The notes beneath the pieces are model-generated. The model ran no database searches. It saw nothing but the letters and a program-made list of their open reading frames with translations, and was not told the origin of the DNA. Positions 22,023-31,598 of a stretch of DNA of 43,981 bases are shown here, piece by piece (within the stretch, counting starts at the first letter, position 1; the number at the start of each line of letters is the position of its first letter). A program made the translations under genes and the position numbers. The DNA is from Muribaculaceae bacterium (GTDB lineage Bacteria; Bacteroidota; Bacteroidia; Bacteroidales; Muribaculaceae). Where the stretch lies: NCBI GenBank assembly GCA_024400935.1, contig JAKSLZ010000016.1, positions 1-43,981 of the forward strand. The letters are read 5' to 3'.

Positions 22023-24800
22023 TTAGTCGTTGCCAATGATGAGGATGAGCAGAGCGTTGATGTCTACTACATCGACCTTGCCGTCGCCGTTCACGTCGTC
22101 GCGGTGGTTATAGGCGTTGGGTGCTGTTTGTCCCATCATTATGCCCAAAATGCAGTTGATGTCGACAACGTCGATCAATCCGTCGGCATTGACGTCGCCG
22201 GGAATACCTTGCTGGCCCTTGAGTGTCACTTTTTCTACGTTAGACCAGCCGCTCTCGCTGCCGTTAGTGAACAGAGCTTTCACGCGATACTGGTATTCAG
22301 CGCCCTTCAGCAGGCCGGTAACGTTGTAGAAGTTGCTTGTGATGTTTGAGATGAACTGCTCATCCTGGTCGCCGCTAACGACGGGAGCCTTGCGGGGAGC
22401 GTTTGCGGCCATCACATCGTCGGCGTCGCCTGCAAAGATGTCGATGTTAGTGATCGTGATCTTCTTGTTGGGCAGGCCAGCGAAGATGATGTTTTGAGCC
22501 TTGTTGCCGTTAGTGTTGAGCACCACGGTGTATTCGGTCTGGTGATTGTCGGGCAGGATGACGGTTTGTGATGCGCCGTCAGCTGTGATGATGAGTGAGC
22601 AGTCGGTGTTAGTGCCAAATGTTCCGGCAGTGACCTTAACAACAACCTTGCCGTCATACTTGTCAAAGTCTAATGCGGGCGATGTGATTGAACCTGCGCT
22701 TGAGCTGCTGCAGAGTGTTACGCCACCTACAGCCTGGTAGACATACTTGCCTGCCCAACCCTCGTTATCAACATATTTGTACAACGATGAAGCGATGTTG
22801 GTTGTACCAGCCTTAGTACTGAGGTCAAAAGTCTCGTGCAGCAACTGTGTGTAGTTAGTGAGGCCCATGCGGCGCACGTGCAGTGTGTAAGAAGCAACAT
22901 CGGCCATAGAGTTCCAGCGTGCGGTGAAGGCATCTTCGCCGGTCTCGCTGTCAACTACAGTCTGCATCACGGGGTTGCCCTTGGTGGTCACCTGCGCGGG
23001 AGTAGACCAGTTGCTGGTGGTGCCGTCTGAGTAAGTGACGTTGACCTTGCAGGTGTAAGTGCTGCCGGGCTTGAGGTTCCTTACAGTGTAGGAAGTTTCG
23101 GTTAGATTCTCATAAGTTTCGTCAAAGTCGGGACCTGTGACGTTGAGTGTGTAGGTCTGTGCATTTTCTACCGCGTTCCAGCTCACCTTGAACTGGTCGA
23201 TGGTGATGTCTTGCTGTGCAACCTTGGCGATAGTGGGGATATTCTTGACATAGTCCTTGCAGAACCAGAAGCTCACTGTACCGTCGCTGTTCTTGGTGAT
23301 CTCGGTAATGGGCTTGCCCATGTATTTCTTGGAGCCCTCGTTGAGCTCGGCAGCGGGTGTAGAGGTGTCGGTGAGCTTGTTGTTGCCGTTGTAGGGGTAG
23401 AGGTCACCGTTCTCGGTTGCTGTGGTCAGTTTGTTATCAGCAGGAATGATGGTCATGCGCTGTGGCAGTGAGTTGTTCACAGTGTTGTTGTTCCATGCGC
23501 TTGAGCTGTAAGTGATGTGATTGACCATGAGTCCGCTTGCAGCCTGATAAGAGTTCCAGCCGGTCTTGCCGCGGTTCTCGAGGATGTAGTACTCGTTGGA
23601 CGACTGGGGGTTGTAGATGCGCACGGCATTGCAGTTCTTGCTGTCGATGTTGTTGAGCGTGTACTTGGTGTTGGCCACGGCAGTGGGGATTTGCATCCAT
23701 CCCATGAACTCCTTCTCATATGCAGTGTAGCCTGCGGGGCACTTGCTGTTGCCCAGGTAGCTACCGCTGTTCATGAGCGACCAGTTGCCCATGCCGAAGT
23801 AGCCGTTGGCGTAGGTTGTCTCGTAGTAGTCGGGCAAACCAAGGCAGTGAGAGAACTCGTGGCAGAAGGTACCGATACCGTCCACCGAGGTGCCGTAGTC
23901 GCTGCTGCCGCTTGTCTCGCAGAAGCAGGCATACTTGTCGATCTTGACGCCGTTCTGGTAGAATGCGTTATAGTCGCTGCGGCCATAGTAGTAGGCGCTT
24001 GAGAGATACCACTGGTGGGGCCAGATGGCGTTAGATGTAGCGCCCTGTGCCTCGCCGGGACCTGCATAGAGGATGATGACAACGTCGACCGAGCCGTTAT
24101 TGTCGTTGTCATACAGCGACCAGTCAACGTTAGTGAGTTGCTTCACAGCTTCGCCCACCATTGAACCGGGCTTGGCGTCGTTATCGCTTGTTGTGCGTGC
24201 TCCGTAGTAAGCGCGGGTCTTGCTCAGTGTCACGGGGCCCAGGATGTCGAACTGCGGTGTGTATTGTTCGTTACTCTGGTCCTTGAAGTACTGGAGGGCA
24301 CTACGGGTGTTAGTGTTGAACTGTCCCTGGAATGTTGAGGCGGGGTTGCTGCTGCGCATCTTGAAGTCGCTGTACTGAACCAGGACAATGGGGATGCGGG
24401 GCGAACCCACCTGGGGCACGTCGGCATTGGCCTTTACGGCAACAGCCTTGCGGGCGTTGGCCTTGTTGATTTGCTGTGCCACCGCGGCGCCGGTGAACTG
24501 CATCTCGTCGGCATTGGCAGCGATGAACTGCATCTCGGCCTGCGTGCGCTTGTCCACGTTGTGTGCCATCACTCGGCTAACTGATGTTGTTGTCTTGTAG
24601 TAGAAGTCACCGTTGGTGGCACGCTCCAGCGTGTAGCCGTCGGTTGTAACATAGGTGCTGAACCACTCGTCGCCCACGAGGCGCACGGTGATGCTGCTGC
24701 CGTCACTCTGTGTGAAGTTGAGGGGAGTGGGGATTGCCGGGATTGCATGCGCGGCAACCATTCCCAATGCAGCTGCTAAGCTGAATATTAATTTTCTCAT
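22023..24800 (-). CDS. secreted M6-family (immune inhibitor A-like) metallopeptidase with Fn3 and dockerin-like domains
   Basis: The 925-residue protein has a signal peptide (RKLIFSLAAALGMVAAHA). An N-terminal prodomain (about 25-125) is followed by the M6 catalytic domain with the zinc motif HEFSHCLGLPD: His314, Glu315, His318, Gly321, Asp324. The downstream Met-turn-like segment is WSLMNSGSY. Two fibronectin-type III segments follow about residue 520, with a jelly-roll, cleaved-adhesin-like domain between or after them (DNEGWAGKYVYQAVGG to PALDFDKYDG). Residues 867-925 form a dockerin module (DVNADGLIDVVD and DVNGDGKVDVVD). It would be an extracellular protease. The smaller paralogue ends 40 nt upstream, so the two are probably cotranscribed. 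The terminator is at 21944-21980. Confidence 0.9.
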   Translation of the reverse strand: MRKLIFSLAAALGMVAAHAIPAIPTPLNFTQSDGSSITVRLVGDEWFSTYVTTDGYTLERATNGDFYYKTTTSVSRVMAHNVDKRTQAEMQFIAANADEMQFTGAAVAQQINKANARKAVAVKANADVPQVGSPRIPIVLVQYSDFKMRSSNPASTFQGQFNTNTRSALQYFKDQSNEQYTPQFDILGPVTLSKTRAYYGARTTSDNDAKPGSMVGEAVKQLTNVDWSLYDNDNNGSVDVVIILYAGPGEAQGATSNAIWPHQWYLSSAYYYGRSDYNAFYQNGVKIDKYACFCETSGSSDYGTSVDGIGTFCHEFSHCLGLPDYYETTYANGYFGMGNWSLMNSGSYLGNSKCPAGYTAYEKEFMGWMQIPTAVANTKYTLNNIDSKNCNAVRIYNPQSSNEYYILENRGKTGWNSYQAASGLMVNHITYSSSAWNNNTVNNSLPQRMTIIPADNKLTTATENGDLYPYNGNNKLTDTSTPAAELNEGSKKYMGKPITEITKNSDGTVSFWFCKDYVKNIPTIAKVAQQDITIDQFKVSWNAVENAQTYTLNVTGPDFDETYENLTETSYTVRNLKPGSTYTCKVNVTYSDGTTSNWSTPAQVTTKGNPVMQTVVDSETGEDAFTARWNSMADVASYTLHVRRMGLTNYTQLLHETFDLSTKAGTTNIASSLYKYVDNEGWAGKYVYQAVGGVTLCSSSSAGSITSPALDFDKYDGKVVVKVTAGTFGTNTDCSLIITADGASQTVILPDNHQTEYTVVLNTNGNKAQNIIFAGLPNKKITITNIDIFAGDADDVMAANAPRKAPVVSGDQDEQFISNITSNFYNVTGLLKGAEYQYRVKALFTNGSESGWSNVEKVTLKGQQGIPGDVNADGLIDVVDINCILGIMMGQTAPNAYNHRDDVNGDGKVDVVDINALLILIIGND

Positions 24801-24839
24801 CTTGTTGGTTTTTTATGTTTTGTTTTTGTTTTCGGTAAT

Positions 24840-26573
24840 TTATTTGCCCAGGATCTTGTTGACTGTGGCGTTGGCGTCGCTGATGTCCACGTCACCGTCG
24901 CCAGTCACGTCGGCGCGGCCGTCATAGTTGTCGGCGCTGTCCTTGCCCAGGATGATATTGAGCACGATGTTGAGGTCGGTGATGTCAACCTCGCCGTTGC
25001 CGTCCACGTCGCCAGGCAGTGCGGGAGGAGCGGTGTACATGAACTTGAGCGTAACCGAGCCGTCATTGTTCTTGACAATGTCAGTGATGGGCTTGTGCAG
25101 GCGCTTGATGCTGCTTTCACCGTTGTAGGTGCGGGCTGCAGGAGCCGAGTCATCGGTAAACTCGTTGTGGTCGCCATAGGGGAAGAGGTCGCCTTCCTCG
25201 TTGGCATAGCTCTGCTTGTTGTCGGCGGGCACGGTGGTCATGCGCTTGCGCTGTCCGTTGTTGTTGACGGTGTTCTCGGCCCAAGCCTTCTCGCTGTAGT
25301 CTACGTGAGTCACCATCATTCCGCCATTGCTGGGCATGAAAGAGTCCCAGCCTGATTGCTTGCGGCACTCGATGATGAAATACTCGTTGCCGGTAGGATC
25401 CTGGTCGTTAGTGATCTTGTAGGCCTTACCTCCCTCGGTGACGGGGGTGAGGGTGTAGATGCTGTTGGGGGTAGCCTCCTCGATGTCCATCCATCCCAGG
25501 AAATTGCGCTCATAGGCAGTGTAGGCAGTGGGTGTGCGGCCATAGTCGTTGTAGCAGCCATAGTCCATGAGGCTATAGTTGCCCATGCCGTAGTAGCCCA
25601 TGTTGTTGGTGGCATACCAGTCGGGCAAGCCGATGCAGTGCGAGAACTCGTGGCAGAAGGTGCCTATGCCGTCGATCTGCGTGCCGTTGTCGCTGGTGCC
25701 GTAGAGCTCGTTGAACACGGCAAACTTGCTGATGGTGGTGCCGCCTATGGTGATGTTCTCGTCATAGTCGCTGCTGGCGAGGTCCCACTGGCAGGGCCAC
25801 ACAGCGTCGGGGATGCTGCTTTGTGCCTCGCCGGTGCCTGCATAGAGCAGAATCACCACGTCAACCATGCCGTCTTTATCGTTGTCATATTTGCTCCAGT
25901 CCACACCGTCGCCCAGTGCGAAACAAGCCTCGGCCACCATGTTGCCCAGACCCTTGTCGTTGCCGTAGTAGTCGTTGCCGCCATATACCTTGCGGTCTCC
26001 CTCCAGGTCAACGAGACCCAGGATGTCATATTTGGGTGAGAATTTGCCGAATGACTGGTCTTCAAAATATTTGTTGGCGCTCTTAGCACCGGTATTGAAG
26101 TGCTCTTCAAATGTCTCGACGGGGTTTTTGCCCTTGAACTTGAGGTCGTTGTAGTTGACCAGGATGACAGGGATGCGTGGCGATCCCATGTGCGGCACCT
26201 GTGTCTCTTCGACTATGTCTTTGGCAGCTATTCTCTTGGCGCGGGCGGGAGTAGCCTGCTGTGCAAGCGTCATGGCGCTTGTGGCGGCAAACTGTGCCTC
26301 GCTACTGCTGCGCTGTGCTGCGTCGTGTGCGATGATGGTCGATGTGCCGCTGGCAGTGGCATAGCACCAGTCGCCCTGTGCGTTCTGCTTCACGAGCAGG
26401 CCGTCTTGGGTTACATGGCCGTGGTGCCACTCGTCGCCGGCCAGAACCACTGTGATGGTGGAGCCGTCACTCTGAGTGTAAGTGATGGGATTGTGCTTGG
26501 CTTGTACTGCCCAAGCCGATGCTGCCACGGTGATGGCGCATAGACCCAGGGTTATTCTTTTATTAAATTTCAT
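24840..26573 (-). CDS. secreted M6-family metallopeptidase with dockerin-like C-terminus, paralogue
   Basis: The 577-residue protein begins with a signal peptide (KRITLGLCAITVAASAWAVQA). It has the same prodomain pattern as its neighbour (YTQSDGSTITVVLAGDEWHH). The zinc motif is HEFSHCIGLPD, with His308, Glu309 and His312, followed by YSLMDYG. Unlike the 925-residue paralogue it lacks the Fn3 and adhesin-like insert. It passes from the peptidase domain directly to a dockerin module at 521-577 (DVDGNGEVDITD and DVTGDGDVDISD). It is the upstream gene of the pair. I see only a weak promoter-like TACCTTTA on the minus strand about 45 nt upstream. Confidence 0.9.
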   Translation of the reverse strand: MKFNKRITLGLCAITVAASAWAVQAKHNPITYTQSDGSTITVVLAGDEWHHGHVTQDGLLVKQNAQGDWCYATASGTSTIIAHDAAQRSSSEAQFAATSAMTLAQQATPARAKRIAAKDIVEETQVPHMGSPRIPVILVNYNDLKFKGKNPVETFEEHFNTGAKSANKYFEDQSFGKFSPKYDILGLVDLEGDRKVYGGNDYYGNDKGLGNMVAEACFALGDGVDWSKYDNDKDGMVDVVILLYAGTGEAQSSIPDAVWPCQWDLASSDYDENITIGGTTISKFAVFNELYGTSDNGTQIDGIGTFCHEFSHCIGLPDWYATNNMGYYGMGNYSLMDYGCYNDYGRTPTAYTAYERNFLGWMDIEEATPNSIYTLTPVTEGGKAYKITNDQDPTGNEYFIIECRKQSGWDSFMPSNGGMMVTHVDYSEKAWAENTVNNNGQRKRMTTVPADNKQSYANEEGDLFPYGDHNEFTDDSAPAARTYNGESSIKRLHKPITDIVKNNDGSVTLKFMYTAPPALPGDVDGNGEVDITDLNIVLNIILGKDSADNYDGRADVTGDGDVDISDANATVNKILGK

Positions 26574-26667
26574 AGGCGTAATAAAAGTATTTTATTAATA
26601 AGTTTGTAAAGGTAGTAATAATTTGCGAATAAAACGGCATTTTTAGTGATTTATTTTTATTTGAGGC

Positions 26668-27502
26668 GAAACTATACAGCAATATGACGCTATCTCGCGC
26701 AGGAAATTCTTAAGAACTGAAACGAATTTAAAAACCATGTGTCCATTTTTGTTCTTTTAGTCCCAAAAAATCCCCGCGCGGTTCACACGGAAATCACAGA
26801 TAATTATTTAACAACAGATTGTCCTGATTAAGCTGATTTGTTTTTCTGAGTAATCAGTGCAATGTTGTTTTATTCAGACAGGAGGACACAGAGATGTGCA
26901 CTTGAAACAAACCACAGATTAAACAGAGGTAAGGGAATTTTATTTCAGATTAAACAGATTGCTTTTGTAGCCTTTGGGGAGATTGGCATTAGTGCCACAA
27001 TCTGTTTAGTCTCGTCAAGAATTCCCTGATGAAACATTTTTTTCAGCGCAATCTGTTGTTTGAAATGTTCACTTAATTTATTGTTCTTGTAGTCTAGAAA
27101 AGTTTTCGTGCTGGTTTTATCGAAACCATTTCTCTTGTACAGAGTATAACGCGCAGATAAAGAAACAGTGTGGATGCTGCGGCTGGAACATAACCCTGTC
27201 CTAACTGAGCGTGAGCGAAGGCAGGGCGGGGGAAAAGCAATTACTATCATGCGGCTGTAGGCCGCCACCTTGATGTTGCAGGTAGCGGTCTACAACCGCG
27301 CGTTTCTGGTCATTGCTGCTCCCACCGCCACTACGCTCGGCGGTGGGGGTTATGTGCCCAAAGCACAGCTTTGTGCGTGCCGGCTTTCAGCCTCTTGCTG
27401 CGCATGTCTTTAGGGGGTATAGACCAGCCGCCCTAAGTTGCGCAAATTCTTCAAGAACAGGAGTGAGTTCTGCACGAGATGACTGCATTACTGTACAGTT
27501 AC
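26668..27502. mobile_element. degenerate MITE-like element, copy 3, with hairpin-rich core
   Basis: The possible ends are AACTATACAGCAAT near 26669 and ATTACTGTACAGTT near 27486, matching at 12 of 14. No flanking direct repeat is evident. The core (about 27170-27393) has the same order of stems as copy 2, but its left outer arm is deleted. The main stem is GCGGCTGTAGGCCGC (27251-27265) with GCGGTCTACAACCGC (27285-27299). Compared with the other copies it carries a paired A-T to T-A swap. A CCCACCGCC/GGCGGTGGG hairpin and AAAGC-aca-GCTTT follow. Confidence 0.5.
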
Positions 27503-27635
27503 AGCTGATTAATTGATTTCAGTGTAATTTGTGTAATCTGTTGTTTAAAATGTTCTCCCAAATTTATGTTAGTTTATGTTCTTTTAGTCTAGAAGAGTTC
27601 TTGTGGTGGGGGTGTGGTTGTGGTGGGATGCAAAG

Positions 27636-27671
27636 CGGGCACCCTTGCGCTTGATGATGCAGGGGTGCCCG
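27636..27671 (-). terminator. hairpin downstream of the lipoprotein operon
   Basis: CGGGCACCCTTGC (27636-27648) pairs with GCAGGGGTGCCCG (27659-27671), with one wobble and a 10-nt loop. It is about 45 nt past the last stop of the minus-strand operon. No T-tract follows, so it may act with a factor or stabilise the 3' end. Confidence 0.55.
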
Positions 27672-27714
27672 TGTGTGGCGATGCTGCTGGGCGGGGCTCA
27701 GCAGTGATGTGATT

Positions 27715-28839
27715 TTACTTGCGGCGTGCGCACAACCAGTTAGAGTGAGTGTTGTAGCCGATGCGGAAGGGCAGGGCGTGAATCTGCTCGGGATGGTTGC
27801 GGTAGATTGAGTCGAGGTCGGGCTGGTAAGCGTTTTTGCCAAACACTGCGCCGGGGCGCACGTACTGTCCGTAGAGCGTCACATTGTATTTCTCAGTGAA
27901 GAAGCGGTAGGGGACACCAGAGTCGTCCTCAACCACTGTGAATGAGTTGTCGACGATGATGTCGCGCATCATTGAGAAGTATTCCTCGCACATGAAGTGT
28001 GAAGCGGCCTTGAGATAAGTGCCCACCTTGTGCTGTGCCAGTGTGGTGTCGAGATACTTCTTCAGGCCCGGGTCAAAGTTCTTGTTGTTGCAGTTGCCAG
28101 AGTAGTAGATGAGTGTCTGCTCGTGTGTGCTACCTGTCTTGAAGAACTTGAACTCCAGGATGTTGCCAGTCTCGTCGCTCTCCACGAGCTTGCCGTCGGC
28201 ATTAACGGTGCGGTAGCCTATTGAGATGATTTCATATCCCTTGACGGCCATGAGCATAGAGATGACCGAGTAGACGCCGTCGATCTCGTTGTTAGCAAAG
28301 TCGTTGTTCATGTCCTTAGTGATGAAGAAGCTAGAGCACAGGAATGTAGACAGTGCGGTGCGGTAAGCCTTGTAGTGCGAGTAGTCGGTCTTGAAGTTCT
28401 TGCTGATGGGTGATCCCGCCTTCTCGAGTCCGCACAGGAAGTAGTTGTCGGCATCGGGATAGAGGGTGATGGGGTAGAGGAAGTCGGCCGCGCTCAGGGG
28501 ATAGAACACATAGTCGATGCTGTCGCGGAAGTCCTTGAAGTCGGCAGCTGCGATAGAGTCCATCTGATCAGTAGTGCTCTTGCTCTGCTTGAGGTAGTTC
28601 TGGATGGTGGCAGAGTATTCCTTCCATGCCTTGGTATCGGCTTCGCCCATTTCGATGCCTTCCATGCTCATGCCTGCATAGAATCGTGCGGCACGGTTGA
28701 TGGCCGAGTCGGCCACGAGTGGGGCTTTGTTTTCCTCGGGTTGGTTGCCGTTCTGGGCGTTATCGGTGTTGGTGTTGCATGCTGTGGGCAGCATCATGAA
28801 GGCTGCCATGAGTGCGGTTATACAGCTGAGTTTTTTCAT
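27715..28839 (-). CDS. lipoprotein of unknown function (tandem paralogue 2)
   Basis: The 374-residue protein has a lipoprotein signal peptide ending in the lipobox LPTAC (Cys21), followed by a low-complexity Asn/Asp-rich linker. The body is colinear with the 374-residue neighbour at 28877. Shared segments include KDFRDSIDYVFYPLSAAD, YPDADNYFLCGLEKAGSPI, FKTGSTHEQTLIYYSG and GTYLKAASHFMCEEYFSMMR. I do not recognise a domain or catalytic motif. It is last in an operon with an APC-type permease and its paralogue, 37 nt after the latter. A role at the outer membrane or periplasmic face linked to the permease substrate is a guess only. Confidence 0.78.
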   Translation of the reverse strand: MKKLSCITALMAAFMMLPTACNTNTDNAQNGNQPEENKAPLVADSAINRAARFYAGMSMEGIEMGEADTKAWKEYSATIQNYLKQSKSTTDQMDSIAAADFKDFRDSIDYVFYPLSAADFLYPITLYPDADNYFLCGLEKAGSPISKNFKTDYSHYKAYRTALSTFLCSSFFITKDMNNDFANNEIDGVYSVISMLMAVKGYEIISIGYRTVNADGKLVESDETGNILEFKFFKTGSTHEQTLIYYSGNCNNKNFDPGLKKYLDTTLAQHKVGTYLKAASHFMCEEYFSMMRDIIVDNSFTVVEDDSGVPYRFFTEKYNVTLYGQYVRPGAVFGKNAYQPDLDSIYRNHPEQIHALPFRIGYNTHSNWLCARRK

Positions 28840-28876
28840 CTCGTTTAGTTTATTGATTATGTTTAGTTGTTGTAAG

Positions 28877-30001
28877 TCACTTCTTGTGTCGTGCTATTTG
28901 CCACTGTGAGCGCGAGTAGGTGTATCCCAGGCGGAAGGGCAGGGGCTTGACCGAGCCGTCCTTGGCAGCATAGAGCTGAGCGAGGTCGGGCTGGTAGCAC
29001 TTGGTTGAGAACTCCTTGCTGGGGTGCATGTAAGCACCGTAGAGTGTCACGTCAAACTTCTCGCTGAGGAAGCGGTAAGGGATGCCGGTGTCGTCCTGGA
29101 TGATTGCCAGCGAGTGGTCGAGGGCCAGGTTGCGCATGGTAGAGAACGAGTCCCAGTGCATCAGGAATGATGCTGCCTTGAGATAGGTGCCCACGGTGTG
29201 CTGTGAGAGCGAGTTGTCGAGATACTTCTTGAGCCCCGGGTTGAAGCTCTTGTCCTGCACGTCGCCCGAGTAGTAGATGAGGGTCTGCTCGTGGGTGCTG
29301 CCGGTCTTGAAGAACTTTATCTCCAGCACGTTGCTGCTTTGGTCGGTGTGCACCACGTTGCCATTGTCGTCGATGTTGCAGTAGTTGATAGAAATCACCT
29401 CATATCCCTGTGTGGCCATGAGCATGGTCATGACGGGGCACACGCCGTCGATTTGGGCGTTGTGCAGGTCGGTGTGCATCTCCTTGGTGATGAAGTAGCC
29501 ATACTTGAAGAAGTTGGTCATGGCACCGCGGTAGGCCTCATAGAAGGCATAGTTGGTCTTCACCTCGGTGATGGGAGTGCCGGTCTTCTCGAGTCCGCAC
29601 ATGAAGTAGGTGTCGGCATCGGGATATATGATGGTCGGGAACAGGATGTCGGCGCCGCTGAAGGGGTAGAACACAAAGTCTACACTGTCGCGGAAGTCCT
29701 TGCAGTCGGCCTGCACGAGCGAGTCCATGATGTGGCAAGTGTTGAAGCAGGGGGTGCGCTGCTCTTTTACCTGGGCGGCATATTTGTCCCAGCCGGTGGC
29801 ATCGCTGTCGTTGATGGTGATGCCGTCACGGCTCACGCCGGCATAGAATGCCGAAGCGCGGGTGAGTGCCGAGTCGCCATTGAGCGGAGTGGCTGCAATG
29901 GTGTCGTTGCCGTTGTCGGTAGTTGATGCTGACTGGTTACAGGATGTGCCGGCCATCAAAGCCGCCAGCACGAGTGCGGGGATGAATAATATCTTCTTCA
30001 T
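28877..30001 (-). CDS. lipoprotein of unknown function (tandem paralogue 1)
   Basis: The 374-residue protein begins MKKILFIPALVLAALMAGTSC, with the lipobox cysteine at 21 and a Ser/Thr/Asp linker after it. It has the same length as the downstream paralogue and clearly shared blocks (KDFRDSVDFVFYPFSGAD, YPDADTYFMCGLEKTGTPI, FKTGSTHEQTLIYYSGD). The pair therefore arose by tandem duplication. Its ATG overlaps the TGA of the upstream permease gene (ATGA), so translation is probably coupled. No recognised family. Confidence 0.78.
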   Translation of the reverse strand: MKKILFIPALVLAALMAGTSCNQSASTTDNGNDTIAATPLNGDSALTRASAFYAGVSRDGITINDSDATGWDKYAAQVKEQRTPCFNTCHIMDSLVQADCKDFRDSVDFVFYPFSGADILFPTIIYPDADTYFMCGLEKTGTPITEVKTNYAFYEAYRGAMTNFFKYGYFITKEMHTDLHNAQIDGVCPVMTMLMATQGYEVISINYCNIDDNGNVVHTDQSSNVLEIKFFKTGSTHEQTLIYYSGDVQDKSFNPGLKKYLDNSLSQHTVGTYLKAASFLMHWDSFSTMRNLALDHSLAIIQDDTGIPYRFLSEKFDVTLYGAYMHPSKEFSTKCYQPDLAQLYAAKDGSVKPLPFRLGYTYSRSQWQIARHKK

Positions 30002-31353
30002 GATTGAGTTGCGCTAGTTGACAGTTTCTTGTTTACAAACCACAGCAATGCGCCCATGAGCAGGGTGCCTATGCTGGCGATGGTGGTCCAGGGAAGTGCT
30101 TGCTCGTGTGTCACAAAGGCTTTCTCAAAGTCAGTGTACATGAGGTATACTATAGACCACACGATGATGCTGCAGAAGAGGATGGGGGTGACGGGATAAC
30201 CCAGAGTCTTGTAGGGACGGGGGGCATCCTTGAAGCGGCGACGGTGCACAAACACGCCCGCCACGGTGAGCAGTGAGCAGAACGACAGCACGATACCGGT
30301 GTACTCAGTGACTTCCTTGAACGAGTCAGTGAGAATCATCAGGAAGCTGATGAGGAACTGGACCATGATAGCCACCTGGGGGTTGCCCTTGGGGTCGCGT
30401 TTCTTGAGGATGCTGAAGAGGTAGTGGTCCTCGCCCATGGTCATGCCCACGCGCGGTCCCACAAATACCATAGAGCTGATGCTGGATGTGAGCATCAGTG
30501 CGATGAGCAGTCCCATCACAGTGCCGCCCTCAACGCCAAAGATGTGTCGTGCGCTGATGAGTCCCACTTCGACCTGTCCGCTCAGCTCGCTCACGGGAGC
30601 GGTGCGCAGGAACACCAGGTTGAGCATCAGGTAGAGCGCAGCCACAATCAGAGTGCTGGCAATGAGCGCGATGGGGACGCTGCGCTGCGGGTTCTTGATG
30701 TCGCCCGAGATATAAGCCGCTGCATTCCATCCTGAGTAAGCATAATATACCCAGATGAGCGAAATTGCAAAGGCAGGCGAGAGCACGTCGCTCATCTTGA
30801 AGTCGCCCACGCAGTCAAAGTTGGCGCTACCGTCGGCAGTGCACAAGAGTCCTGCGATGATAAATGCGATGATGATGAGCACCTTCATGATGGTGAGCAC
30901 ATTCTGCATGCGTGTACCCATCTTGGTACTGTGCAGGTGCACCACGGTGATGATGATGAGCACCGCGATGGCCAGTGCCTGAGGGTTGATCCAGGGCATG
31001 ATGCTGCACACATATGAGCTCAGGGCCATGCAGGCCAGCGCCACGGGAGCGGCAAAGCCCACGATGAGCGATACCCAGCCCGAGAGGAAGCCCATGGCCG
31101 GGTGATAGATCTTGGACAAGAAATGGTATTCGCCACCCGAGCGGGGCATTGCTGCTCCCAGCTCACTGTAGACAATGGCTCCGCACAGCGCCATCAGACC
31201 GCCAATGATCCATATCAGGGCAATGGCGATGGGGTTGACAGTGGTGAGAAGTTGAAATCCTAGGGAGGTGAATACTCCGGTGCCTATCATGTTGGCAATA
31301 ACAAATGTGGATGCAGTTTTTACACCTATTTTGTTTGTCGATTGATTTGACAT
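29998..31353 (-). CDS. APC-superfamily amino acid permease
   Basis: The 451-residue protein has about twelve hydrophobic membrane segments. It opens with the family's helix-1 signature IANMIGTGVFTSLGFQL, followed by IGGLMALCGAIVYSELGAAM and the loop PRSGGEYHFLSKIYHP, both typical of amino acid/polyamine antiporters. It sits in the inner membrane and moves amino acids or related amines; the substrate cannot be read from sequence. It is the first gene of an operon followed by two lipoproteins, with its promoter at 31404-31435 and a 4-nt overlap with the next gene. Confidence 0.92.
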   Translation of the reverse strand: MSNQSTNKIGVKTASTFVIANMIGTGVFTSLGFQLLTTVNPIAIALIWIIGGLMALCGAIVYSELGAAMPRSGGEYHFLSKIYHPAMGFLSGWVSLIVGFAAPVALACMALSSYVCSIMPWINPQALAIAVLIIITVVHLHSTKMGTRMQNVLTIMKVLIIIAFIIAGLLCTADGSANFDCVGDFKMSDVLSPAFAISLIWVYYAYSGWNAAAYISGDIKNPQRSVPIALIASTLIVAALYLMLNLVFLRTAPVSELSGQVEVGLISARHIFGVEGGTVMGLLIALMLTSSISSMVFVGPRVGMTMGEDHYLFSILKKRDPKGNPQVAIMVQFLISFLMILTDSFKEVTEYTGIVLSFCSLLTVAGVFVHRRRFKDAPRPYKTLGYPVTPILFCSIIVWSIVYLMYTDFEKAFVTHEQALPWTTIASIGTLLMGALLWFVNKKLSTSATQS

Positions 31354-31403
31354 TTTTTTGACAATATTTTTTTAGTGTGAAGAATATGTGAAAATAATGA
31401 CCA

Positions 31404-31435
31404 CAAAGTTACTCAAAAGTTTGAAATAATACAAA
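31404..31435 (-). promoter_or_regulatory. promoter of the permease-lipoprotein operon
   Basis: The minus strand shows TTTG at 31435-31432, a 20-nt spacer and TAACTTTG at 31411-31404. The start codon is 51 nt downstream. Confidence 0.73.
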
Positions 31436-31557
31436 CAAAATGCCGGTCATGTGCATTACAGCCCGTTATTTGGCCCATAATTAATAGGGTCCGCCTTAAA
31501 CCATGGCTTAAAAGTTGCGTCTAAAGTGTACTAGCAAGATACTTTTTTGAGTTATAC

Positions 31558-31588
31558 TTGTTTATTTCAGTTAAATATATTATCTTTG
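31558..31588 (+). promoter_or_regulatory. promoter of the small secreted protein gene (and perhaps cls)
   Basis: TTG at 31558-31560 and TATCTTTG at 31581-31588 are separated by 20 nt. The ATG at 31599 follows only 10 nt later, leaving a very short leader. It is divergent from the permease promoter. Confidence 0.68.
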
Positions 31589-31598
31589 CACGTTGAAC

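Larger units (their letters stand above)
26574..27714. other. intergenic repeat island between the M6 and lipoprotein genes
   Basis: No gene was identified in 1.1 kb. It holds a module beginning TCCCCGCGCGG near 26771. A 26-nt segment at 26813-26838 recurs identically at 34146-34171. The third copy of the hairpin-rich element spans about 27170-27393, and a terminator-like hairpin lies at 27636-27671. Short reading frames here are interrupted by repeats and show no protein-like composition. Confidence 0.6.
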
